A stretch of DNA of 64,000 nt, taken from positions 206,443,190 through 206,507,189 of the forward strand of contig NC_081409.1 in NCBI RefSeq assembly GCF_030272615.1. Reading direction: 5' to 3'. The position numbers and the translations under genes were made by a program. Under the pieces are notes generated by a model. It was not told the origin of the DNA and searched no databases. It was given only the letters and a program-made list of their open reading frames with translations. The DNA is from Cryptomeria japonica (lineage: Eukaryota; Streptophyta; Pinopsida; Cupressales; Cupressaceae). This document shows, piece after piece, positions 10,303-21,477 of this stretch. Numbering within the stretch: the first letter of the stretch is position 1; every line of letters starts with the position of its first letter.

Positions 10303-12675
10303 TGTTGGAATTGTGTTGTCATTGATGTCAACCGGTAGAGGATAACTACCAGTATGAGAGATGTTTGTGCAACACTGTCATGGAGGAGTAGAGGATGAGA
10401 TATCTGTGATATCACCTTGTATTGCAGAACACTGGTAAGGTAAGGAAGAGAATGCCATTAAGAGGAATGATCACTGGAGTCACCGATACACAAGTTAGTG
10501 CCTAACTTGTGTGGATGAAATGGTAAGGTTACCGATACAGTGTATCATCGGTAAGGAGAGTATGTCAACTGGTAAGTGAAGTGTTGACAATGAGCAGGAT
10601 GCTTGGATGTTATTTGTGATGAAGAGGCAGAATGTTACCTAAATCACATCAACACCGAAGGAGAATAATGAACAGGTCACTGATATATTGTGTGGATGTA
10701 GAACAACATGACTCCCACCAGATAGGGATGCAATCACCATGTGAAGAGATGACTGACAGTGAATGTGCCCACACTAGATCACATATGCTTGGTTGAAGAT
10801 ATGTTGCACAAATAGGGAAGCCACATGAGTGCATTGCAGGATGAAGATGACAAGGTATCACTCCACCGGTAAGTGGAACTTATCCCCTATTATGCATAGT
10901 GTGCATCATAGGTCTATGAGATAAGGAAGAAGAGGTAAAGGCAGGTGGTTAAAGGCTCACACTGGATCTACCGATGAAACAAAGGAATGCCTCAAGTGCA
11001 TGAAATCGGGGAGACCGACAAAGAAGGCATGTTGAGTTGCTAGAACAGATGAAGAGTGATGGGTTTGTCACTCTGACAAACCGGTTGAGATACGATCCGA
11101 ACTGATTAGGGAGAAGGCAAGGCTGAGCAAATTCAAATAGAGGAAAATGACTGGATTGAAGATGGAGTCAGATGAAGGTTGATGACATGGTGTCATTAAG
11201 AGTGTTTACCGGTATGTAAGTCCACTGGTAATATGGACATGTTTGGTAATCGGTTAAGGAGTTCCATCGACAATTCAACAAAGAGTAGACATGAAGGTTA
11301 ACCGATAAAGTGTGAGATACCGACAAGGTTGATTAACCGAATGAAAAGAAGAAATGGTTGAGTCTTTGGGTGGGGATCTTATTTGAACTGACACAAAGAT
11401 CCAATCTAGTAGTTGGTCGACATGGATGCCACATGGAGTCAAGGTGGCGGACTTGCATGCAGTGGTAGATGGAATGTGCACTGACGAGGTTGTTACAGAG
11501 TTGGTCGATATTAATGGTAGATCCCATAAATCATGGGATGTGTCACAGAGGTGTGCGGCTTTAGGTCTGGAGGACAACAGAGGCCCATGTCAGGATGATA
11601 GAGGAGATTGAGGCAGATGGATGAAACCACAAGACCAATGTTGGTGATTAACCAAGAAATCAACTAACAAGGTAAAAAGAAGATTGCCAAAGATAGAAGG
11701 TGTGATCAAGAAGGCACAACAATGGCAATGATGTGTAAACAACTGTTTGGGGGATCAAATCAGATAAGATCTGATTGGATTTGGTTTTCCTTGAGGTTGA
11801 TGAGGAAACCCTAACCGCCTGTGATTTGAATTGGATTTTGGTGGGAAGACTAGGCTATAAATATGCAAGCCAAAGATATTTATAGGGGCTGCTGGATGGG
11901 TGAAGAGAGTGCTATTGCAAAGTGATTGAGTGCTGCATGAGAGAGTTAGATGAGTTAGAGGAAAAACAATAGAAGATAACAGTGACTGAGGGAGTGAAAG
12001 TTAAACTTGTGATAGGGTTTAATAGAGGATTAACTGGTATGGTTTGAGCAACCAGTAAAACAACTAGATTTCATTAGAGGAGATAACCGGTAGGTGCTTG
12101 TACCGACAGAAAGATAGTTAAGAGGACTGAAGAGCATAGTAGTGAGTAGGAGATCCAACAAATCAGAAGAAGAGTAGAGGTGAACCGATAGAGGTTACCG
12201 ACAATGCAACAACAAAAGAGTGAACCGATGTAGTAGAGAAGGTGTCTCACTGATAGAAGGAAGTTATGCTTAGAGGTTGCAAAACTCTTTTGTAACCAGG
12301 ACATTACTTTTGTATTTGAATGTTCATTATGGTCACTGAGTTGTAGCTTGGTGCGGGGTTTGTAGCCCATAAACAAGTGAGGGGTTGGTGCTCCTTGGGT
12401 TGGTGCCCTAAACATTGTAACATAGATTCATTGTGAGGTTGGATTGGAGCAGTAGATTCCAGTAGCATTTCTCATTGAGGTTTTTCCCATCTTGGGTTTT
12501 CCTCACATATGCTAGTGTTATGTGATGTCCCTTTGTGTGAATGCATTTTTGTTTAGTCTCCTCACTAACTTGTAAGTCTGCATACAAGAATCTGTATGCT
12601 CACCTAGAATAGTTAAATGAAAAAGTTTGAAAACCACTGATTCACCCCCCTCTCCATGGTTCATTGTGTCTAACA
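10303..12675 (+). repeat. E3 3' LTR
   Basis: This 2373-base LTR starts TGTTGGAATTGTG and ends GTGTCTAACA. It is collinear with 4492-6883 and shares the TATAAAT box (11856-11862) and the C-rich module near 12645. The atact TSD follows directly. Confidence 0.9.
11856..11862 (+). promoter_or_regulatory. TATA box, E3 3' LTR
   Basis: TATAAAT in the context aggctataaatatgcaagcc is conserved with position 6054 in the 5' LTR. Confidence 0.55.
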
Positions 12676-13457
12676 ATACTATGACCAAGAGTACATAAAT
12701 ATTAAATAGGCGGGGAATGCACTTGCATTCATGCTCACTACCTAGAGCTCACTTCTCAATTATAATTGCTCAGAAGGCTACAACCTTCAGGGAAGGCTCA
12801 CTGCCTTAGAATTTGATTACAAAGAAAGTTTATAGTGAAATGAACTCTTAGAGAGAATCTAACAATGCAAAATTGAGTTCCGGTTAGGCTCTGTATCACT
12901 AATTGTCTCTGTAATGACAATTACCCTGTTTCAGTCTCAGTCAGTTGTCGATTGATTTGAAAGCAAAATGTGCACGTGAAACTATGCTCAATCACAACAA
13001 AACACTTAACACACCATAACACCATAAAAATTAACCGCTACAATGATCTTATATATCCGGTCTCAACACAAAAACAATTTCCTTCAAGTTGTCTTCAAGA
13101 GATGTAACGTGTAGATGAAGTAGGCTCCAATCTCAAACACACCATAGCACTAGACTAAAATATTAGAACCACATACTTCCAATAGGTCCTACAAAATACG
13201 GAGATCACAAAAATAATCACCACAAACACTGAATACACCAGAGATGATTCTGGATCAACACATTACCAAAATACCCTGTTTTACCCTGTTCTACCGATTA
13301 ACCGTCTATCGGTTACCTCCATCTTTCAGATAAGATAAGTCACGACTGTCAGATCAAATAACCATAAAGATTTGACATCAATGACAACTCTAATCAACTA
13401 ATCAGCCACCAAAAATCTTTTGAAATCACTAGATGAGTGTCAATTGCCAACACATAC

Positions 13458-14567
13458 CTCTATGCTGACATCTTAAGGGGGGCATAAATCACACCCTCTT
13501 TCTACCATAGTTTTTATTTTGCATGGCTTATATGGGTTGTTTCATGATCGAAACCAAACCTAACTCTTAGACGAGATGCTTCATTCTTGAAACCAGATGC
13601 AATCCTTTTACATGTCCTATACAGGGCGTACATGCTTAAAACTAAACCTAACTCTTATATGAGATGTGCTGAAAACCAAACATATCATTTCTCAAATGTA
13701 GGTCCTATATAGATTGTTACATGCTCAAAACAAAAAAATACTTAACACCTGAAACTAGATGGCGGCATATGTAGCAGGGTGAGTTTACTAGCATAACGTA
13801 GCTTGCTAGACCTTTCAACTCTTCCCTTCTCAACTTCTTAAGGTAGGTTGAATAGCATAGCACAGTTTGCTAAACCATTCAACCCTCCTTGTGTAACATT
13901 TTCTAGATGAATGGAACTAGCATAAAGCAACTTGCTAGACTATTTTGACTCTCTTTCTTTACATTAATCACACAACATAACATAGCTTGTTGTCCCATGA
14001 ATATTCACATTCCTATGGTTACCTAGCATAACACAACTTATTAGCTTGTGGATTGCATGGTCTCTTTTGCTTTTTTCTCATTAATAACTTAAAATAATGT
14101 AACTTGCCAACCCGTGACATCCATATTCTCATTTCTCCTTCCCATGAGCTCATAAATTTTCTATTTGTTGGATCATGGTTCATAATTTGACACATGCTCT
14201 TTCTCTTTTCATGTGACCACTTGTGTTCTTTTAATAACATTCCAAGAATGAGATTAGTGGTGGAGATATTTTTATTATTGAGGTCTCTTCAACTAGTTGA
14301 CTTGGTTTTTTTGTTTTATTTTTAGTACTAACCCCTTGTGTTGTGTGTCTTTTATCTTTTGTTTGTCTTTATTTGGATTTTTTGTCTTTGTATTGTTTTG
14401 TGTGTCCTTGCATGTGATTGTGTGAGTTAAGATCCTAATATTAGGGGCTGGGTTCCTCAAAATTAGTGATGTCTCATCTTCTTATGATCTCGCTCCTAGT
14501 TGGTTATCTCTCTCTTCCTCATATTTCTAGTTTTCCACAAGTATTTGTACATTATCATATACCCATT
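13458..14567 (+). other. E1 3' internal noncoding region with degenerate repeats
   Basis: The region begins with the right arm of the split palindrome (13458-13478, ...catcttaagg) followed by a G-run. The layout is as in E5 from 45612 onward. Next comes a degenerate ~100-base repeat (about 13530-13770) built around acatg...aaaccaaacctaactctta, also present in E5 near 45690-46010. Then come about six diverged copies of an actagcataacNNagcttgctag motif (13785-14110). The end (14350-14580) matches E5 46380-46638. No coding sequence is supported. Confidence 0.55.
13785..14112 (+). repeat. Degenerate ~60-bp tandem repeats in E1
   Basis: Core motifs occur near 13789 (ctagcataacgtagcttgct), 13851, 13918, 13973, 14024 and 14089, spaced 51-67 bases apart. 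Each core is a near-palindrome (ctag...ctag). The copies have diverged strongly from one another. Confidence 0.55.
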
Positions 14568-14582
14568 AAAGTGGGTGCTAAA
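14568..14582 (+). promoter_or_regulatory. E1 polypurine tract
   Basis: aaagtgggtgctaaa lies immediately before the 3' LTR start. E5 has aaagtgggggctaaa at the same place (46624-46638). Confidence 0.65.
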
Positions 14583-14793
14583 TGTAGTGTCTTAAATTGT
14601 AATCAATACAATTCACACCTCATGTTTGTGCTCCTACCTTAGTGTGTCCTATCTCCATTTCTCCTAGGTCCATTTTGCTTTGACTTTGATGTCACCTATT
14701 GACACCATTGAGTGGGCCCCATATTGGAGTTGTCCTCCCCCATTCACTAATTTTTTGGTCTTATTTATGTAGGACTGAGGTGTAGTGGCACTC
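14583..14793 (+). repeat. E1 3' LTR, segment 1
   Basis: This is the first ~210 bases of the second LTR (TGTAGTGTCTTAAATTG...), aligning with 2007-2215. It is interrupted by E7 at 14794 and continues at 22810. Confidence 0.8.
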
Positions 14794-14818
14794 TATTGGC
14801 AACAATGCAACAAATTGA

Positions 14819-15859
14819 TGTTAGGTCCTGGAGGCAACTAAGAGGGGGGGGGGGTGAATTAGTTGTATAATAAATTCAAACCAAACTTAATGCTTAATAC
14901 TGGTAAACCAAACTTTATGCCGGTAGACAATTTTATCGGTTAATTTCAATATCGGTAAAGATTGATGCATGAAACAAAAAGACCATAACATCCACAACAC
15001 ATAACATAGATATTTGTACGTGGAAACCCTGTAAGGGGAAAAACCACAATGGGAAACCTTACCCACAATTAGATGATACTACTGCAGATAGTATGTGTGT
15101 ACAATATGGAGTCTGCACATGCAGAAAGGCCAAATGCCTAGAGCTCACTGCTCAATCACAAAATGGGAGTCACACTGACTACAATTGGATGGTTAAATCC
15201 AATGATAATGTACTACTCAGAATAGCATCTTCATATGCTGAATTTAGTACCGGTTTAGCTCTGATATGCCTTCTTCAAACCTTCCTTCAATCTTGAATGA
15301 TGTTTGCATGTATAGCTCTGCTTATATATTTGCATATACCTTATTACAATCCTTTTCCCAATCCTATATCAATCTCAAAAATGAGATCTCACATTTATAC
15401 CATAACCTAAGACCAAATGAGTAGGTTGACTGACTAAGAGATATTACAATAAAATCAATTACAAATGAATCAATATCCACTGCATCATGTCGGCTCAATG
15501 CATTTACAATGATGACAAATCATCCTCATGACATGTCGTGCTGATCTGGAATAGATATGCTTGCTGGTGCATAACCTGGACCTATTTGCCGGTAACAACA
15601 AATATGCAAACCCGATTAGACCAATGAAGAAATCACTAAAACCAAGTGTTCAACAATGTCTTTGACATAAACAAGTAATCTCCAAGTCTTTCCAAGTGCC
15701 GGTGAACAATATATCCTGCTAGTGAACTAGATACCGATGACTGTGCATAAGTCACTGATCATGCCAGTGAATATACACAAGAATCTCCAAGTACTGATAG
15801 GTGTTGACAAGTGTTGACATCAATGAAAAAACCATACCAACATATCCAAAATACCAACA
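14819..15859 (-). repeat. E6 3' LTR (minus strand)
   Basis: It is collinear with 20430-21477. On the minus strand it starts TGTTGGTATTTTGG next to the polypurine tract. It ends in a C-run of 10 (here G's at 14845 onward), against about 17 in the other copy. A TATA-like tatataag lies on the minus strand at about 15321-15328. Confidence 0.9.
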
Positions 15860-15860
15860 A

Positions 15861-16070
15861 TCTCCCCCTTTGGAATTGATGGCAACACAAGATGGAAAAA
15901 CCATCAAAGTGCCAAAACAGAAATGCCAAAAACTAAAAACCAACAATCTCCAAAAGAGATCATTAACCAGAAATCAAATTACAGATACAAAGAGTAATAA
16001 TCTCTCCCCAGAATGACAATCTCTCCCTCAAAGGATAATGTGTTTTTCCATAATAATCTCTCCCCCTTTG
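15861..16070 (-). promoter_or_regulatory. E6 serial polypurine tracts (minus strand)
   Basis: On the minus strand, ccaaagggggaga lies against the LTR (15861-15872). Another copy, gtcaaagggggagaga, lies at 16056-16071, and a weaker one near 16020. The same doubled arrangement is seen in E3, E9 and E10. Confidence 0.65.
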
Positions 16071-16215
16071 ACATCAAATGCCAAAGCAATACAAAAACCA
16101 GATTCATAGATCTTATTACAAAATACCAACTTATCAATTTATTCAACTACTCTCCCTGAGAAGTAGCTCTCCTCATCAAAGCCAAAATAAAATATTTCTC
16201 TGTTAATTCTGTCAG

Positions 16216-16791
16216 TTGATGAAAATCATCAACTGTCTAAGTCTCTATTAGTGGGGGTATAACCCCAAGTTTCTCTTTGAGATATTCAAAAGTCTCCTTA
16301 GGCAAAGGCTTAGTAAAAATATCTACAATCTATTCTTTAGTATTCACATAAACCAACTTCACTTCCTTTGCTTCAACATTCTCTTTAAGAAAATTGAATT
16401 TGATAGAAACATGTTTAGTTTTTGAGTGAAATATTGGATTCTTAGATATATCAATTGTTGCCATATTATCATAGTAAATTGTTATAGGTTCCTTGCATTT
16501 TACCTTTATATCTTTCAACATCTGCTTTATCCATAATACATGTGTACAGTTAGTTGTTGCTGCAACATATTCTGATTTTGCTGTTGATAAATATGTGCAA
16601 CTTTGTTTCATGCTCAACCAAGAAATTAATCTGCTTCCAAGAAAAAATGCTCCACCGATGGTACTTTTTCTGTCATCTACATCTCCTGCCCAATTTGCAT
16701 CTGTATATACACATAAATCAAAGTTTTCATCCCTAGGATACCATAATCCAAGATTTGTAGTGCCGTGTAGGTAGTGAAAAATCCTTTTCAC
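16216..16791 (-). pseudogene. E6 RNase H pseudogene (end of pol)
   Basis: This is Copia RNase H read on the minus strand. Visible motifs are the catalytic YTDANWAGD near 16700, GGAFFLGSRLISW, the AKSEYVAA stretch near 16570, and the conserved tail FTKPLPKETFEYL, which continues past a TAG at about 16330. It degrades RNA in the RNA:DNA hybrid during reverse transcription. A frame change separates it from reverse transcriptase at about 16792. Confidence 0.85.
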
Positions 16792-16793
16792 TG

Positions 16794-17681
16794 CTAATTC
16801 ATGATTTCTTTAGGATTACTTTGAAATCTTGAAACAATACATACTACAATCATAATATCAGCTCTTGTTTGTGTCAAATACAGTAAACCTCCTATCATAG
16901 ACTTGTACCTAGTTGGATTAACAGGTGTTGATTCATATTTCAATGATAGTTTATCAGTTGTAGTCATATGTGTGCTTACCGGTTTAGAGTTTTCAATGCC
17001 AAATTTCTTAAGTAATTCCTTCAAGTACTTAGATTGATTTAAGAATATACCTTTATCAGTCTGTGAAATCTGCAATCCTAAAAAGAATTTTAGCTCTTCA
17101 ATCATAGACATTTCAAATTCTTCCTACATCTTTTTAGAAAATTCTTTACACAATCCATCTTCTCGTCCAAAGATTATATCATCAACAAAAACTTCTATAA
17201 CCAAGATATCATCATTAGTCATTTTGTAATATAGATTGTTGTCAGCATTACCTTTAGTGTAACCAATCTTTAAAAGATATTTGTCCAATCTAGCATACCA
17301 AGCTCTAGGAGCTTGCTTTAGTCCATACAAAGCTTTCCTTAACCTGCAAACCATATCCTTGTCATTTGTTAATGAAAATCTATCAGGTTGTTCAATGTAA
17401 ACTTCTTCTTCAAGATTACCACTCAAAAATGCACATTTAACATCCATTTGATATACTTTATAGTTCTTGTGTGTTGCAAAAGCCAAGAATAATCTGACTG
17501 CCTCAATTCTAGCTATCGATGCAAAGGTTTCATTATAATCAACTCCTTCTTTCTGAGAAAATCCCTTACACACTAATCTTGCTTTGTTTCTGATTACCTT
17601 ACCATCTTCATTAAGTTTATTTTTGAATACCCATTTAGTTCCAATTACATTTTTGTCTTTAGGCCGGGAACTAATGTCCAT
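16794..17681 (-). pseudogene. E6 reverse transcriptase pseudogene
   Basis: This is the Copia reverse transcriptase (RVT_2 type). Motifs in order are NVIGTKWVFKNKLNEDGKV, RLVCKGFSQKEGVDYNETFA, YQMDVKCAFLSGNLEEEVYI, LRKALYGLKQAPRAWY and the catalytic FVDDIIFG. It continues after a stop near 17112-17123 into FFLGLQISQTDKGIF and the STHMTT stretch. Both catalytic aspartates of the FVDD box are kept. The wording of these motifs is closest to the Sirevirus/SIRE branch of Copia, judged from family knowledge. Confidence 0.9.
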
Positions 17682-18646
17682 GTGTTATTCTTTTCAATTT
17701 GTTCCAATTCATCTTCCATAGCTTTAATCCAGTGTTTATTTTCACATGCCTCATTAACTGATGCTAGTTCAATTTGAGAAATAAGACATACCTCTTCATT
17801 TGCTAGTCTTCCTCTAGTCATAACACCTTGATACTTGTTCCCAATTATCTGATCTTCAGAGTGGTTCAATCTTACATATTGGGGTGTTTTTACTTGTTGT
17901 TGTTCCTTAGTCACTGTGAAATTTTCAGATGATGCCGATGTGATAGGATCAACATTCTGTACCGGTGTACTTATTGTAGGTTCATTTGATATTATCTCTA
18001 TTGCCGGTTCAAAGTCCATGTACCTTGAATTTCTAAACTATTCATCAATCTTCACATTTGCACTTTCAACAATTTTATGCAATCTCTTATTAAAACATCT
18101 ATATGCCTTACTCTTAGATGAATAACCAAGAAATATTCCTTCATCACTTCTAGGATCAAATTTGCCAATGTACTCATCTCTTCTAATGTAGCACTTACTT
18201 CCAAATATTCTGAAATATTTAAGAGTAGGAGTATTACCAAACCATAGTTCATGAGGGGTCTTACTGGTTTCACCTTTGATGCAAACTCTGTTGAATGTGT
18301 AAACTATTGTATTTACTGCTTCTCTCCAATATACATGAGGTAGGTTGGCTTCTGATATCATGCTTCTAGCTGCATCCAAAATAGTTATGTTCTTTCTTTC
18401 CACAACTCTATTCTGCTGGGGTGTCCGGGGTGCTGATAATTGTCTTCTGATCCCATTCATGTCACATAATGTATTAAATTCCTTATATGTGAATTCACCT
18501 CCTTGATCTGATCTCAAGCATTTGATTTTCTTACCAGTCTCATTCTCTACCATCACCTTGAATAGTTTGAATTTCCAAAAAGATTCCGATTTCTCCCTAA
18601 GAAAAGTAACCCAACACATTCTAGAATAGTCATCAATGATTAACAT
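17682..18646 (-). pseudogene. E6 integrase core and C-terminal linker
   Basis: The integrase core carries the D,D,E triad context: LIIDDYSRMCW near 18640, CLRSDQGGEF near 18510, and QQNRVVERKN near 18400. It is followed by the GKFDPRSDEGIFLGYS block, typical of the Copia integrase C-terminus, near 18160. The variable linker (17682-18019) leads to reverse transcriptase in a different frame. Integrase would insert the cDNA, here producing the attga target duplication. Confidence 0.9.
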
Positions 18647-18681
18647 AAAATATCTATTTCCTTCTAAGCTTCTAGTTCTTG

Positions 18682-19298
18682 CTAGACCACATAAATCAGT
18701 GTGAATAAAGTCAGAACATTATTAGATTTCTCTGAAATACTCTTAAAAGATGTTCTAACTTGCTTTCCAATTTGACATTCCTTACATACCAGATTGTGAG
18801 GTTTAACAATCTTAGGTAAATCCCTTACTGCCTTAGTTGTACTGATTTTGACAATGCAATCAAAATTTACATGACAAAGTCTCTTATGCCATAACCAACT
18901 TTCATCAATATGTGCAATCAAGCATGTCTTTTCATTGTTATTCAAATAAAAATATTACCTCTAGTCTGATTATCGGTTGCAATTTCCAAACTAGTTTTGT
19001 TCATGATTTTGCATTTACCATTCTTGAATTGTAACTAACCTTTTTCAACTAATTGACCAACACTTAAAAGATTGTGCTTTAAACCTTCAACATAGTAAAC
19101 ATTATTAGTATTGTGCTTACCATCAAAAGATATAATGCCTTTTCCTTTGATCAAGCAAGCTTTATCATCTCCAAATCTTACTAGACCTCCATTGTATTCC
19201 TGAAAGTTTAAGAATTTGCTTTTATAACCAGTCATATGATGTGAACATCTTGAATCAATGATCCACTCATCCTTATCTTCAATTTTAGCTGCCAGGGC
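18682..19298 (-). pseudogene. E6 protease and GAG-pre-integrase region
   Basis: Protease begins near 19265 with WIIDSRCSHHMTG. The Copia active site is usually DSGCSxHM, so the glycine after D-S is changed to R. It is followed by NNVYYVEGLKHNLLSVGQL, a conserved Copia protease tail. After a frame change the GAG-pre-integrase domain appears: LWHKRLCHVNFDCIVK and CKECQIGKQ, its zinc-binding HHCC pattern. Protease would cut the gag-pol polyprotein. Confidence 0.85.
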
Positions 19299-20372
19299 CT
19301 ACTTTACTAGTTGAATAGTAGGTGTCAGTTGATCTTCTATTATAGCAACAAAATCCCATCCATTGTCTGTCGGTTCCTCATCAAAATCATCAATAACTCC
19401 TTTATCAGCATAGTAACAAGATTTGTCTCTATTCTTCTTAAATCTGTATCTCTGATATTCAGGGTTAGGCTTATATGTTCTTTTAGCTTCTTCTTTCAAT
19501 CTTGCATGTCTATTAGGACACCTAGATGCCACGTGACCAATTTTATTGCAGTTAAAACATTTAAAGGGTGTTTTACCTTCATACTTACTTCCAATTGGAC
19601 CTTTAGGCATTTTCCTTGCAAATAGTGCTTCAAGTTCTTCTAGTTCTTCATTCTGCTTCCTGCTTTCTTCAAGTTCTCTTGCATAAAAGGCTTTCTAGTC
19701 AGATTTATCAAATGATGATGATGATGCCTTGAAAGCTAAATCTTTCTTTATAGTAGCAACCAAACCAAATTCCTCAAGTTCAAAAGCTGATAGTTTTCCA
19801 ACCAAAGTGTCTCTAGATACTGATGTATTAGGCATTGTTCTCAATTCATTTATAGTAGTTACTTTCATCTTATATGCCAGTGGCAATGCTCTTAAAACTT
19901 TAGAAACAATTTCATCTTCACTTAAGGTTCCTCCACAACATTGTATACCCAAAACAATTTCATTTACTCTTTCCATAAAAGCCGAAATCCTTTCATCTTC
20001 TTCCATTTTCAGATTTTCATACCTAACCCGGAAGCATTCAAGTTTTCCAATTTTGATTGTGGAATCTCCTTCATTCAATGCTTCCAATTTGTCCCAAATA
20101 GCTTTAGCAGTAGATCTATCTGATAATCCCATAATTTGCTGATTTGATAATATGCTCAGAAGAACTTCTCTAGCTTTGCAATCATTTTCCTCATCTTTAG
20201 CCAAGGTTGGTGGATTAGGTTGACCTTGAGTAGGAGCAACGTAACCATTCTTTGTAACCTCCCATATGTCCTTTCCAATGCAATTCAGATATGTCTCCAT
20301 CCCGATCTTGCATATGCCATAGTTAGTTCCATCAAGTTTAGGACTGTCCTTCTTGAAATAGTTAGAAGACAT
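19299..20372 (-). pseudogene. E6 gag pseudogene
   Basis: The frame starts at ATG 20372 (minus strand) with the Copia gag N-terminus (KLDGTNYGIC, a UBN2/DUF4219-type start). It runs through AKAIWDKLEALNEGD to a Ser-rich region. A stop lies at 19695, after which the same frame resumes. The single CCHC zinc knuckle CFNCNKIGHVASRC (near 19555) is intact. Length to the protease is about 358 codons, normal for this family. The start lies about 45 bases after the primer-binding site. Confidence 0.88.
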
Positions 20373-20414
20373 TGGATCTCCTCAAGCTATTAAACTTCTG
20401 CAAAAAGAGAACTA

Positions 20415-20428
20415 GGCTCTGATACCAA
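20415..20428 (-). promoter_or_regulatory. E6 primer-binding site
   Basis: On the minus strand TTGGTATCAGAGCC follows the 5' LTR after one base. It is a perfect complement to the 3' end of plant initiator tRNA-Met. Confidence 0.92.
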
Positions 20429-20429
20429 T

Positions 20430-21477
20430 TGTTAGGTCCCACAGGCAACTGAGAGGGGGGGGGGGGGGGGGTGAATCATTTGTCTAATAAATTCAAACCA
20501 AACTTAATGCTTAATATCGGTAAAACAAACTTTATGCCGATAGACAGTTTTATCAGTTAATTTCAGTACCGATAAAGATAGATGCATGAAACAGAAAGAC
20601 AATAACATCCACAACACATAACATAGATATTTGTATGTGGAAACCTTGTAAGGGGAAAAAACACAATGGGAAACCTTACCCACAATCAGATGATAATACT
20701 GTAAATAGTATGTGTGTACAATATGGAGTCTGCACATGCAGAAAGGCCAACTACCTAGAGCTCACTACTCAATCACAAAATGGGAGTCACACTGACTACA
20801 ATTGGATGGTTATATCCAATGATAATGTACTGCTCAGAATAACATCTTCATATGTTGGATTCAATACCGGTTTAGCTCTGGTATGCCTTCTTCAAACCTT
20901 CCTTCAATCTTGAATGATGTCTGCATGTATAGCTTTGCTTATATATTCGTATATACCTTATTACAATCCTTTTTCCAATCCTATATCAATCTCACAAATG
21001 AGATCTCACATTTATACCATAACCTAAGACCAAATGAGTAGGTCAGCTTACTAAGAGATATTACAATAAAATCAATTACAAATGAATCAATATTCGATGC
21101 ATCATGTTGGCTTAATGTATTTACAATGATGACAAATCATCCTCATGACATGCCGTGTTGATCTGGAATAGATATGCTTGTCGGTGCATAATGTGGACCT
21201 ATTTGCCGGTAACAACAAATATGCAAACTCGATTAGACCAATGAACAAATTACTAAAACCAAGTGTTCAAACAATGTCTTTGACATAAACAAGTAATCTC
21301 CAAGTCATTCCAAGTGCTGGTGAACAATATATCCTACCGATGAACCAGATACCAGTGACTGTGCATAAGTCACTGATCATGCCGGTGAATATAAACAAGA
21401 ATCTTCGAGTGATGATAGGTGTTGACAAGTGTTGACATCAATGAAAAAAACATACCAACATATCCAAAATACCAACA
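20430..21477 (-). repeat. E6 5' LTR (minus strand)
   Basis: This 1048-base LTR is collinear with 14819-15859. A run of about 17 G (20455-20471) marks the C-tract module. The TSD attga follows at 21478-21482. Confidence 0.92.

Larger units (their letters stand above)
4492..12675 (+). mobile_element. E3: gag-only Copia-type LTR retrotransposon
   Basis: E3 is an 8.2-kb element flanked by a perfect TSD atact at 4487-4491 and 12676-12680. Its LTRs are 4492-6883 and 10303-12675. The order is LTR, primer-binding site, gag, a long noncoding tail, serial polypurine tracts, LTR. The 3.4-kb internal region has no protease, integrase, reverse transcriptase or RNase H motifs in any frame. It therefore resembles the gag-only non-autonomous class (TR-GAG-like) and would need polymerase from a partner. 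Sirevirus-type features are present: ACCGGT-like motifs in the LTR, repeated polypurine tracts, and a gag with coiled-coil and zinc knuckles. Confidence 0.85.
4271..13452 (-). mobile_element. E2: Copia solo LTR (minus strand), split by E3
   Basis: The ends are TGTTGGAATC at 4271 and GCCAACA at 13452, flanked by identical 5-bp repeats catac at 4266-4270 and 13453-13457. Excluding E3 it is about 0.99 kb, with no internal region or second LTR, so it is a solo LTR. Read on the minus strand it starts TGTTGGCAATTGACACTCAT, nearly the same as the E11 LTR start. It ends with a C-rich tract and ...GATTCCAACA, as in E11. E2 and E11 therefore belong to one Copia LTR family. The right part (12681-13452) contains the shared Copia LTR module around 12720-12800. 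Confidence 0.85.
14819..21477 (-). mobile_element. E6: complete Copia (Sirevirus-like) retrotransposon, minus strand
   Basis: E6 is a 6.66-kb element with a perfect TSD attga (14814-14818 and 21478-21482). Its LTRs of 1041 and 1048 bases start TGTTAGGTCC and end ACCAACA on the plus strand. On the minus strand the order is LTR, tRNA-Met primer site, gag with zinc knuckle, protease, integrase, reverse transcriptase, RNase H, polypurine tracts, LTR: the Copia order. Coding parts are all present but carry stops and at least three frame changes. Estimated by eye, the LTRs differ at roughly one base in ten. Confidence 0.93.

Noticed and set aside
4266-13457. E2 and E3 as one complete Copia element on one strand
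   Set aside because: Different target duplications (catac, atact), different LTR sequences and opposite orientation show two separate insertions.
20455-20471. G-run as an assembly artefact or G-quadruplex gene signal
   Set aside because: It is the reverse complement of the C-tract found near the end of the Copia LTRs, with length variation between copies.
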